Positions 26,481 to 36,727 of a stretch of 64,000 nt of DNA are shown here, piece by piece. Location: positions 14,354,280 through 14,418,279 of the forward strand of contig NC_023751.2 of assembly GCF_000499845.2 (NCBI RefSeq), in the 5' to 3' direction. The notes below the pieces were generated by a model. It did not search any database. It was not told the origin of the DNA and saw only the letters and a program-made list of their open reading frames with translations. The position numbers and the translations under genes were made by a program. The DNA comes from Phaseolus vulgaris (Eukaryota; Streptophyta; Magnoliopsida; Fabales; Fabaceae). Each line of letters opens with the position of its first letter. The stretch's first letter is position 1.

Positions 26481-27008
26481 TTTGTCTTTTGTCGATTATG
26501 ATTCTAGTATTTATTTATTGATTATTTCTTTCTTTGGTTTGTAATATAATAGTATGAGTCTATCCTACTGAGTGTTTGTTGGGTTTATCAGGTCACTCAC
26601 TATCGGGTCGTTATCGGACCACCTATAATATGTTATCTCACGCACGAGCTGTAACTCTCGGCTTTATAGAATGAATAACCTTTATTTTGTCTTTTGTCGG
26701 TTATGATTCTAGGATTTATTGATTGATTATTTCTTTCTTTGGTGGCTCGTAATATATATGGTATCAATTTCGAGTCTATCCTAACAAGTGTTTGTTGGGT
26801 TTATCAGGTCATCCATTATCGGACTGTTATTGGATCACTCATGATATGTTATCCCACGCACGAGCTGTCACTCTTGGCGTGAGGGAAGCGTTGGAGATCT
26901 CACATCCACTAGAGATAAGAATAATTCATTGTATATAAGTGAATGTAAACCTCATCTAATGAACCGATTATATGAAGTTGAGTTAGGCTTAAAGTCTATT
27001 TTATAATA
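26481..27008 (+). mobile_element. Rearranged TRIM retrotransposon with duplicated interior
   Basis: The 3' LTR (about 26889-27008) begins GTTGGAGATCTCACATC and ends AAGTCTATTTTATAATA, like the LTRs of the intact copy at 45000. Before it the internal TRIM segment (from CGAGTCTATCC through CCCACGCACGAGCTG) is present twice, in two tandem units with a 205-bp period (anchors at 26481 and 26686). A GGTATCA primer-site remnant precedes the second unit (about 26759). The expected 5' LTR is absent; unrelated TTTGTCTTTTGTCG sequence takes its place in both units. There is no coding capacity, as is normal for TRIMs. Confidence 0.75.
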
Positions 27009-28059
27009 AAATTATTTTAAAACGTAGAGATTATAGAAATATATTTTATTTCTTCTAACAAAGTCTTCTTTATGATCAAGGCTTGAATCTTAACATGTTT
27101 TAAAAACTCAACATATTCATCAATTGTAATGGTTGTGACTGTTCATGGAAATGGCATATGCAATTTCCATGTGGATATGCTCCTATTTTTCCTCCACCAC
27201 TAACATGTATTTGCTCATATAATACAGTGCTAGTTATACCAAACATTTTACCAACCAATCTTCATCTTATTAAAACTTCAACAGCTCCAATATGTATCAT
27301 ACACAAAAATTGCTCGAATCTCTTTCTCTATTATTGTTTTAGAAGAGACAGCATTAATTTTAGAAAACGACAAGACCAAATTCTCTTATATTTTTTTTAT
27401 GTGAATTTGGTTTTTTTTTTCATACGGTAGCAAGCATCGTGACAATTTGTTATGAAAAAAAACACAAAAAAACTAATGGAGCTTGCCTGAAGAAAAATTT
27501 AAATTTTTGTGTCTTCTATTCTCGTGACATAACAAAAGTAACATGAGAGAATCTATCATCGATTGCAAATAGATTAAGAAAGTGGTTGTTAACATTTTGT
27601 TTGTGTAGTATTAAGTTGTTATATCGTGTGGCACATAGCTATTTATCCACCCTATTGCAAGAAACTTAAATGCGCCAGACATGTTGTTTTTGTCTTCAAC
27701 AGAAGTTAGTGAAGGTGAAGCACATGCTTCGGCTACTGTACAAAACTGCTAAAGCCAAGACTTTGGGACAACCAAACCATTGTGTTGGTTTCTCCATTAA
27801 ATAATATTTATATATTTAGTATAGGTTTTGTTTATTGTAATAGTGTATTTTTTTTTAAATCACTAAAATGGGTAGATTTTTGGAAAATTACGTTGGTATC
27901 AACTACTTTAATTTTTTTTAAATGAAATTTTATTAATGTCACAACTGAAAAATATTATACTAAAATCGTATTAGATAGTCACAATTTCACTTAATATTTC
28001 AAAAGTCATATATTTTTAAAGTCATGTTATCTTGAAGTTGAGTTACTTTAACACGGCTA
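27009..28059. other. Intergenic stretch without a recognised gene
   Basis: A 90-codon plus frame at 27158-27430 has no identifiable domain. 27640-27790 is of mixed composition and may derive from an old coding sequence, but I could not assign it. Confidence 0.4.
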
Positions 28060-28535
28060 ATCTTTAATTGATAGAAAATGATAAAATATAAATCAATTTT
28101 AAAGACAAAAAATAATTAGTTGTTATAGTAGTTGCTACAGTAGTTAAAGTATGAACCATTTGAGAGACTAACAAAAAATTTTATTTTTAAATTTGTTTCT
28201 ATTATTGTTAAATAGTTTATAAATTGGTATTTAATTAGCTACCAAGTTTTAACTACCAATTATTTATATTATAAATTTGGTAACAAAAATCGTGGTTACT
28301 AATTAGACACCATATTAGAAACCATTTATCAATAATACAAATTAATTTATAAATAAATAAAAAATTGTGTGACACTCCTAATGGCTTTAGGCGCAACTTG
28401 CGTTGAAAGACTTGATGGTTAACAAAAAAAAAATAGTTTCTAAAATGATTTTTAATTTAGTTATTGTAGCAACTAATTATTCTTTGTCTATAAAATTGAT
28501 TTATATTTCATATTTTTTTTTTAGTGTTTATTGGT
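28060..28535. mobile_element. CACTA-type foldback MITE, copy 4, with an rRNA-like insert
   Basis: The same hairpin family as at 14825 and 19857: AGAAAATGATAAAATATAAA at the left, TTGGTATTTAATTAGCTACC in the left arm, and a degenerate right end TTTTTTTTAGTG at about 28535. The element is interrupted in its right arm by roughly 60 unrelated bases (about 28366-28425) that resemble 5.8S rRNA, listed separately. Both termini are eroded. Confidence 0.75.
28367..28420 (-). pseudogene. 5.8S rRNA fragment captured in a MITE
   Basis: On the minus strand this reads as the 3' part of plant 5.8S rRNA. The universally conserved stretch AACCATCGAGTCTTTGAACG is present with two mismatches, followed by CAAGTTGCGCC with one mismatch and then the GCCATTAGG block. 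The next roughly 20 bases of 5.8S are missing, and the sequence resumes with GTGTCACAC, resembling the 5.8S end. At only about 54 bases it is not a functional rRNA gene. The identification is from memory of the conserved 5.8S sequence; no other rDNA is present in the window. Confidence 0.7.
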
Positions 28536-29116
<581 letters not shown>

Positions 29117-29427
29117 TTATTTCCTTCTCCATTAGTACATAGTAATTTTCACATGCAATTTGCAAATCAAGAGGATGGTTTTTAAGAATTTATGATTTTT
29201 TTTCAAATTTAAATCATGGCTGGTTTATCCTCAAATTTAAATCAACCTTATTTTATTTAAAATTATAACAATTTATTTAAATTAAGATGTATCTTATTTT
29301 AATTTATGGGAAATCCTACTAGCTTTATTATTGCTTCAAATTTTAAATCAAATTAAATAACATTTTTATTTTATATTTTATTAATTTTTTTAGAGAAAAT
29401 AAGAAATTGAATATACAAATACAAATT

Positions 29428-29999
29428 GGCAATTTCTTCTTCTACCTCCTTCATGTAACACGTGAAATGACAACTTTGTCATTTTTTTTATATTTTTTAT
29501 TTTTTGGATTTATATATTTCAGAGTACAAAATTATATTTTGAATTTTAAATTTTGTAATGTATTTTTTGGATTTAAAAATATATTCCAAACTCTAAAACT
29601 CAAATCCAAAAAATATCTTTCAAACCATAAAATGTGGAATATAAAATTGTATTTCGAATTTTACACTTCAAAATGCATTTTCGAATCCAGCAAATACCTT
29701 TCAAATCTTATTTTCGAATAAAAAAAATACATTTCAAATTCTAAAATTCATAATACAATGTATTTTTAAATATTGCCGATAAAAAAAACATATATGTATT
29801 TTTAGATAGATTACTAAAAAAAATACACTTTGAACTCTAAAATTTGGAAATTATAAAGTTCAGAAGTTATATGAATTATATAATTCAGAAATAAAAATTA
29901 AAAAACAAATCCTACACTTTTTTTCCCAAGGATAATTTTGAAATTAAAAAGTTTATGGAGGTGCAGGAAAAAACTATGGAGGTGGAGGAAGAAATTTCC
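29428..29999. mobile_element. Palindrome-array Mutator-like MITE, copy 2
   Basis: The left end GGCAATTTCTTCTTCTACC pairs with the reverse complement of the right end (GGAAATTTCTTCCTCCACC), about 16 of 19 positions. Just inside the right end the terminal motif is repeated (ATGGAGGTGCAGGAAAAA then ATGGAGGTGGAGGAAGAA). The direct repeat TACAAATT flanks the element (29420-29427 and 30000-30007), as expected for an 8-9 bp target duplication. The interior holds many short words around AAATCCAAA/TTTGGATTT and TTTCGAAT in both orientations, more degenerate than in the other copies. It has no coding capacity. Confidence 0.8.
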
Positions 30000-31149
30000 T
30001 ACAAATTTATTTCATCCGTTTCGGGGGCTTTCACTCAGGCCCATGTTAAAAAGCCACAATAACGAGGCCCATTAAAAATGGGAAACTTTTGGATTTCTCC
30101 CTCTGTTAATTAAAAAAAAAAACTCACGTAAATTTGTATATTATATAACATAATTATGCATATGGTTGATTTAAAAAAAAACATATAACTTATTCTAAGT
30201 GAATTGTTAACATGATATTTCAACCTAAATGGTGAGGTAAGAAAGACAAAGTGTTGTTTTGGCAACCCAATTAACTCTCAACTGTTTAACACTTAAAATA
30301 TATTCTTAATTGTCGAGGTTTGTGTAATTAAGCTAAAATTAAGTCAACCAATAATAATGTTAAATTGAAGTTAATTTATAATTACTTGTGAACCAAATTA
30401 AGATTGAATAATTTAAACAGTTTTATAATGTCATAAATTAGTTAAAGAGTCACCAAATATCTCAAAAATATAGAATACTTATCCCGTACAATGTTAAACT
30501 CAACTTCACTATCCATTCAATTGGAATATTATTATGGATTAAATTCATAAGTAACTACTTTAATTCGTTAAAGTCTATGTATATTTAAGCAACAATAATT
30601 TGTATAATATGAGCAGAGTTATATAACTATGATATATGGTTTGATGTTTCATGGAAAAAATGAAATTTAAAAGTTCAGAAATAGTAAATGACTATTATAA
30701 ACGAGGAATAAGGGCATTGGTTTAATACATTAGGAATAAATAAAGTTTATATTGGTAGTTATATAACAACTAATAAAATGTTTAAATAAGATATTAATCC
30801 TTCTATTGGTTCGTTATTTATTAAAAATATATAGAGTCAAATGGTAGTAAAATTATATAGATGTATCAAATGTTAGAGTGAGATATATAACATATATATA
30901 TATATATATATATACGAATTATGGGAAAAAGAAATAATACTTTAAAAATATATTTTGTTCTTAAATAACAAATGTTTTAAATAGATATGTGATTTGGTAA
31001 ACAGGTGAGGACCAAAATCATTAAACTATGTAATATTTGAATACTTTGTCGATATTCATAAGACAATAATTTGCAAATAATATTCATATTTTATCTAACA
31101 ATAAACTAGGCAAAAGTGTTATACTAGGCAAAAGTGTTATGTTTACATT
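30000..31149. other. AT-rich intergenic stretch
   Basis: No gene. A GGCCCA word occurs twice just outside the MITE (30038 and 30066). An (AT)n run lies at about 30893-30914, and an 18-bp tandem duplication (ACTAGGCAAAAGTGTTAT) at 31105-31140 abuts the LINE remnant. Confidence 0.45.
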
Positions 31150-31640
31150 TTTTTTTATATAAAAGTTTTCATGTTAGGCATTTGCAACTTGACATCTCAG
31201 CTAGGCTGATCCTTCAAGTAACAACAATCATCTGCCATCACATAAAAAAAATATGATTAAAAAAAAGAAAAAGAAATAAAATACAAAAATATGGGGGACT
31301 AGACCAAAACCCACATGTTAACAAAAACGATACATAGGTAGACTATACCTATTCATAAAGAATTCTAAGAACAGACTAGATGGAAGTCTATTATAACAAT
31401 TAAATGATTATCTATGAATGAACCCTAAATTAGCCAACTTATCAACACATGCATTCCCCTCACGAAAAATATGAGTAACCCTAAATCTGATTGTACCACA
31501 GTAATTAAGACAAGTATTTCATCGATTACAAAGCATCCACGGAACATTAGTTATAGCAGTAAACGCAGCACAAACAAAGAAAGAATCACATTCAAGTCAA
31601 ACATTAGTTCTAACAGTTATGTTTACATTTTTTATTAAAA
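31150..31640 (-). pseudogene. LINE 3' end remnant (RNase H-like region and tail)
   Basis: Read on the minus strand, this is the decayed C-terminus of an L1-type LINE: RVTHIFREGNACVDKLANLG (about 31420-31478), then WYNRLPSSLFLEFF-like residues, matching the conserved end of LINE RNase H-like domains. The non-coding tail toward 31150 matches the plus-strand remnant at 25640-25740. Frameshifts and stops interrupt it. The tail meets a T-run near 31150, consistent with a poly(A) end on the minus strand. Confidence 0.7.
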
Positions 31641-32089
31641 AAATATGTCAAACAATAATAGGTAGACTATTTTGTAAAATATAAATCTTAAATTTATAAT
31701 TATTAAGATTTGTATATTCAAGATGCTCAAATGTAATGATATTAATAGTTAAAATATCAATTAGGGGTTACAATGCCAGAATGTTTAGTTTATTGAAAAT
31801 GCATAATTCACATAAAAAGTCTAGCTCGTTCCACATTACCACTTTTAAAGCCAATTTTTTTTTATAATTGTTAAAAAATCAAATAAATAATTGAGGATGG
31901 GAATTTTTTTAATTAAAGTAAATAAATTTGTAATTAGTAATTAAATTCAAAATAAGCAAATGTAATTTTATCAGTATAAAATGGTAAATGTTTTTTTTAC
32001 ATATAATAGGATAAAAAAATAATATTTTGAATGTCAACTCAGTCATTAATTATGTGCAAATAATCTCATTTATATTTTTGTAATTAAAG
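31641..32089. other. AT-rich stretch, nothing recognised
   Basis: No gene or clear repeat boundary is visible. Confidence 0.4.
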
Positions 32090-32334
32090 GAGGGTGTAGA
32101 TGAAACCTATTTCTCAAGCCTTTTTATTTAGAAATTTTAGGATTTCTATTTCCATAACATATTTTTGAGTTTTGGAAATTTTTATTCAAAATGTATTTTT
32201 AATTTTGTGTTTGGAATGTATTTTTTATTTTTGAATTTTATTTACTGTTCTAAAAATCTGGAATAAGGGTAATTTTGAAAAATTGGAAAAATGATAGGGT
32301 GTAGGTTAAAAATGATATGGTGAGAAAGAAATTG
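32090..32334. mobile_element. Degenerate relative of the palindrome-array MITE family
   Basis: The right end resembles the family: AGGGTAATTTTGAAAAATTGG, GGGTGTAGG and a terminal AGAAAGAAATTGCC. The interior carries repeated TTGGAAT/ATTCAAA-like words. The left end and target duplication cannot be shown. Confidence 0.35.
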
Positions 32335-32454
32335 CCTCAATTATTTTTATAATGGACTGAAAGAGAATTATTGTATCTCGTGCAAATCGAAATATTGTTT
32401 GTTTGGTCCAGAAAAACGTTGGCCTTTACATCTTGCACCCCATTTTACAAGCAA

Positions 32455-32821
32455 GACTGTTTCTTCCTGCACTTCCATAGCTTTTTCTGGCACCCTATAC
32501 ACAACATGAAAATACATTTTTAACCCTCTTGTGCCACCCCCATAAAATAACTTCCGGATTATGTAATCCATACATGCATTTAAAAGAGACTTCCGGATTA
32601 TGTAATCTGAAAGTCTTTTTTAGCTTCCAGATTACATAATTCGAAAACTAATCCTGCATCTGAAAAAATACTTCCAGATTATGTAATCCGGAAGTTAATT
32701 ATGAATTTAAAAAAAGACTTCCGAATTACATAATCCGGAATATTACAGAGGGGTATTTTTGAAAATATGAAAATATATGGAGGTGGAAGAAGAATATATT
32801 GAGGTGCAGGAAGAAGCAGCC
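32455..32821. mobile_element. Palindrome-array Mutator-like MITE, copy 3, with perfect 9-bp target duplication
   Basis: A 367-bp element. The left end GACTGTTTCTTCCTGCAC and the reverse complement of the right end (GGCTGCTTCTTCCTGCAC) match at 16 of 18 positions. The perfect 9-bp direct repeat TACAAGCAA flanks it (32446-32454 and 32822-32830); this length is characteristic of Mutator-superfamily insertion. Five palindromes of the GGATTATGTAATCC type lie inside, starting near 32556, 32595, 32629, 32676 and 32724. The fourth extends to arms of 11 bases with one mismatch (32671-32694). The element encodes nothing and would need a MULE transposase in trans. Confidence 0.88.
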
Positions 32822-33582
32822 TACAAGCAAAGGGATTAACATACCCTTTTTAAAAGTTTGTTCTAAAATTTTTGTTTTGAAAATTATGGTTTGAAAAGCT
32901 CATCTCATAATGTATTTCATATATTTCAAAAAGTTTGTTGCAAAAATTATGTTTTAAAAAGTTTATTCTTTATGAAAATTCTGAAAAGTTTGTTCGAGAA
33001 TATTTCTAAAAAAATTAATGCAGAAGTCACATTTACAAAAAGTAAAATCATCATTTTAAAATTATAGAGATACAAGAAGAAAATACCTATATGTTTTATT
33101 TTTTCTTCATGATTTAATAATTGCTTCATTTAGTGATTTTGAACTCTGCACCCAATCTTTTGAAATTGCACTCAATCAATTTTGAATTTTATCAAAATTG
33201 TCCTTCATTATGAAATTGAAAATCTAGAATTATAAAATACATTCCAAAAAAGCAATTTCATAATAGATTTTGTGTGTTATGGAAATACAGTTTTGAAAAA
33301 CAAAATCTATAAGTATATTATAGAAAAATAATTTATGAAAAACAAAATTCAAACAAATATTCTAAAAATCCAAATTTAAAAATGAATTCTAGAAACCCAA
33401 ATCCAAAATACATTTTGTCATGCACTCCCACTCCTATTTAAAAACTAAAAATTATATTTTTATCCTTTCACATAAAACACTGAGTACAAATTTAAAAACA
33501 TTGAATACTGAAAGCAATTCCCTGCAGCATTTGTTTATTCACGTAAAGTCACTCATCTTGGTATACCCTATAAATTATCTTT
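32822..33582. mobile_element. Repeat-rich stretch, possibly further degenerate family members
   Basis: 32830-33120 holds several AAAAGTTTGTTC-like words. 33138-33530 begins near CTGCACCCAATCTTTT and ends near AGCAATTCCCTGCAG, echoing the ends of the copy at 53338, with AATACATTCC/AAAATCTATAA-like words inside. No target duplication or clean boundaries are seen. Confidence 0.25.
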
Positions 33583-34110
33583 GATTGTTTCCTCCTGCAC
33601 CTCCTCCTTTGTATATTCTTCTATCTCTCTATACAAAACAGGAAAATATTTGTTTATCCTTGTGTGATCCTCATATTTTAGATTACATAAGTTAATCTCA
33701 AATTCGAGAATACTTTATGAAAATAGATTATATAATTTAGAAGTTTGGATGTTAGAATAGTTTCTAAATTATGTAATCCAGACACACATTTAAAAGACTT
33801 TTAGATTACATAATCCGAAAGTTAATCTCATATTAGAAGACTTTTAGATTATGTAATCTGAAAACTAATTATGCATCTAAATAAAGATTTTTGGATTATG
33901 TAATCAAAACTAATTACAAATTTAAAAAAAAGACTTCCAGATTACACAATCCGAAAGTTGATCTCATATTAGAAAAGACTTTTAGATTATGTAATCTCGA
34001 AACTAATTATAATCTAATTAAATAAAGATTTATGGATTATGTAATCAAAACTAATTACAAATTTAAAAAAAGACAAACGTCTGAAATATTAGAGAATGAC
34101 ATTATTGAAA
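33583..34110. mobile_element. Palindrome-array Mutator-like MITE, copy 4 (right end missing), with an internal 136-bp duplication
   Basis: The left end GATTGTTTCCTCCTGCACC fits the family. The interior repeats AGATTACATAATCCGAAAG-type palindromes, close to copies 1 and 3. A larger unit with three palindromes is present twice in tandem with a period of about 136 bp (CCGAAAGTTAATCTCATATT near 33815 and CCGAAAGTTGATCTCATATT near 33951). The right terminus is not recognisable; copy 5 begins about 30 bases further on. Confidence 0.65.
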
Positions 34111-34143
34111 ATAACAAAAAATTATGTTTTCCTTTTCATATTC

Positions 34144-34893
34144 GGCTTCTTCCTGCACCTCCACATTTTTCTTCCTGCATCCCCACAATTTTAAATATTT
34201 CAACATTAACCTTTATTTATAATTTCAAAAGGGGCTACCGGATATCAGGATCCAGTAATATATTCCGGATTCATGAATCTGGAATTGATTAAATTGTGTT
34301 TTCTGGATGAGGGGGTGTTCCGGAAGATAAAAGATCATAAATTGTTGTTTTCCAGAGTGCTGAATCCAGAAGCCTAAATTGCATTACGAATTGGTGAATC
34401 CGAATTTTTTTTTTTTTGTGTTATGGATTTCTGAATCCGAAATGCATCACTTGCATTATGGATTTATGAATCTAGACTTGTTTTTTTGTGTTATGGATTC
34501 CTGAATCCATAATGGTCTTTTTGAATTATTGATTGTTGGATCCGGAATAATGTTTTTGACTTATGGATTCATGGATCCGAAATGCAATGATTTTGTTTCA
34601 TTTTTTATTTATTTGTAGAAGCATGGACAATAGTGATGAATTTGAACAATAATTATATGATAGGGTTGATTTATGGGATGATGATGATATTCAGAAGTCA
34701 TTATCCATGTTCTTCATGTGTTTCATCTTCATTAACATGTCTGCGCAAGAGAGCATCCTTGCCTGCACCTGGGTAGGGTTTTTTTAGATAAGGATATTTT
34801 TGGAATTTTAAAAACTAATAAGGGTGATTTGGTCTTTTCATAAGAGTGTGGGGGTGCAGGGAGAAAAATGTGGGGGTGTAGGAAGAAACTGCC
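34144..34893. mobile_element. Palindrome-array Mutator-like MITE, copy 5, with long terminal inverted repeats
   Basis: A 750-bp element. Its roughly 42-bp imperfect terminal inverted repeats each contain the motif twice (TTCTTCCTGCACCTCCACA then TTCTTCCTGCATCCCCACA at the left). Flanks are TTCATATTC (34135-34143) and TTCATATTT (34894-34902), a 9-bp target duplication with one mismatch. The palindromes here are of the GGATTC-GAATCC type, for example at 34263-34284 and a perfect one with 10-base arms at 34491-34512 (TTATGGATTC, CT, GAATCCATAA). At about 34624 an ATG opens a short frame with acidic residues (MDNSDEFEQ then a stop; the next residues are also acidic), possibly a relic of a coding exon. 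Confidence 0.88.
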
Positions 34894-34902
34894 TTCATAT
34901 TT

Positions 34903-36240
34903 ATACAAAATGGATCATTGAATAAGCCCACAGACCCATGACCCAAATGACTTAAACCAATCCATTTCCCCTTAGCCCAAAAGGCCCTGCAACTCCTTTC
35001 CTTTTTCCTCCTCTCTTACCTTAACCATCTAAAATTTAGTTTTCAAAATCTGATTTATTAAATAGCTCATAAAAAACACAACCAAAGTAAAAGTTTTTTT
35101 ATACTTTTTTATATACGTGTTAAAATATGTATTATGACATATATTTTATATAGATAAAATTTATACGAAAAGAAATTTTTAAGTAAATGAATTTAGATAT
35201 AAGATTATCTAATAAAATATCATTGAATAGGCAATAGTTGGTAAAATATATAGTGATGTTATTTAAACCCTCTTTATGCTAAATAAGCATATAAACACGC
35301 TAGTATTTACAAAATATTTCACTGATTTTTTGTATAACTAAAACTCCTGATAAATTATATAGTATATATTTTAATTATATAATAAATAATGTAAATCATG
35401 ATAATTTTTTTAATTATTTATAAAAGTTGAAAAAATATTAAAATTGGTCAATCCATAGACAAAGCCTAGAAATAATTAAAAGACATAAATGGTTAACATG
35501 ATCGAGCAAAAGATAAAGATTAAAAAATCACAGCTTGAAATCATTTTTTCTAAATAGAAGAGTGTGTATACTAATATATGATATAATATTAAACTTTTAA
35601 AATAGGTATATGAGTTTAAATTGTATATAAGTTATGAAACTTAAGTATTTAAATAAACTAGTAAATATGTAATTTCAATTTGCTCTAATGAAAATCAATA
35701 TAATTATAGCAACAATATTATTATAGATCGATTTATTATATATTTACAACCCTTTCAATGATGTAGGTTAAATTTGTTTTTCAAAACTTTCATGAGTAAT
35801 ATTTAGGTTGATTATTCAATGTTTTTTAAATTGCATACTTAACAATTTATAAAAAAATTGTTTAAGATTTAAAAAAAACAATTTTTTTAATATTTTTTTA
35901 TTATCATGATAACATTTAGAACTAAAATATATTTTAGATTTTTCACATAGTTGTTCAAATTTTTTTTTTATTATAATAACCAACATAATTCATCCTATAG
36001 TATGTGTTAAACTTCAGAGATTTAATATATATCATCTCTTAACACTTCAGATCCTATTATTTAAAAGACACTCGATTAATAGAATAAATACCAGTGAACT
36101 TAAATAAAAAATATTTAATTAATTAGATATCCAATTTGTAAATAAAAAATTAGTGTGCATTTTAAATAAAAATCGATGAGAACCTAAATTTTATTTAATT
36201 AATGAATTAATTTTTTAAATAAAAATTAACAACAATAAAT
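34903..36240. other. AT-rich intergenic stretch upstream of RPL39
   Basis: No gene. AGCCCA/GGCCCT words cluster at 34925-34990 just outside the MITE. The rest is highly AT-rich with nothing recognisable. Confidence 0.45.
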
Positions 36241-36265
36241 CCCCAATTAGAGTGATAGGTATGGG

Positions 36266-36319
36266 TATAAAAGAAGGGTGAGTTTCTATCTTGTCCTTAG
36301 GGTTTGGTTATTAGGGTTT
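36266..36319 (+). promoter_or_regulatory. RPL39 core promoter: TATA-like box and two telo-boxes
   Basis: TATAAAAG lies at 36266-36273. Two perfect TTAGGGTTT words, the reverse of the telo-box AAACCCTAA, follow at 36297-36305 and 36311-36319. Telo-boxes near the transcription start are typical of plant ribosomal protein and other translation genes and coordinate their expression in dividing cells. The placement, about 60-115 bases before the start codon, fits that role. Confidence 0.75.
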
Positions 36320-36379
36320 TCGCTGTTTGGTATCAGTCCAACACTCGGCGCAGTCGAACATCCAGAAGACAAAGCGAAA

Positions 36380-36727
36380 ATGGTGCTCCTCAATCAAAAT
36401 CACAATCTCTACTCTTCAATTTGTAATTGTTGCTGAAGCGATTCCTTTGCGCTTTCGGCGTTCGATTTGTGTCTGATTTTGTTGTTCTTGTTTGCAGCCG
36501 TCGCACAAGACTTTCAGAATCAAGAAGAAGTTGGCGAAGAAGATGAGGCAGAACAGGCCCATCCCCTACTGGATCCGCATGAGAACCGACAACACCATCA
36601 GGTACGATTACCCTACCTTTCGCATAATATAGGTTCGCTTTGCTCTTTTCAAGCTAAAGGTTCTGTTTTCCATTTCAGGTACAATGCTAAGCGCCGTCAC
36701 TGGCGTCGCACCAAGCTTGGCTTCTAA
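36380..36727 (+). CDS. RPL39: 60S ribosomal protein L39 (eL39)
   Basis: Three exons encode the 51-aa eL39 protein: the ATG alone (36380-36382), 36498-36601, and 36679-36727. The spliced product begins [16 protein letters not shown] and ends [16 protein letters not shown], the complete and highly conserved length for this family. eL39 is a small, very basic protein of the large cytosolic ribosomal subunit that lines the polypeptide exit tunnel. Intron 1 directly follows the start codon (donor GTGCTC, weak; acceptor TTTGCAG) and intron 2 splits an Arg codon (AG|G). Exon 2 is also open in a second frame, giving a misleading 86-codon unspliced frame that shares only the C-terminus. The AAAATGG start context and telo-box promoter support an active gene. 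Confidence 0.96.

Noticed and set aside
36467..36727. 86-codon unspliced frame over RPL39
   Set aside because: It reads exon 2 in the wrong frame and crosses both introns; only its last residues coincide with eL39.
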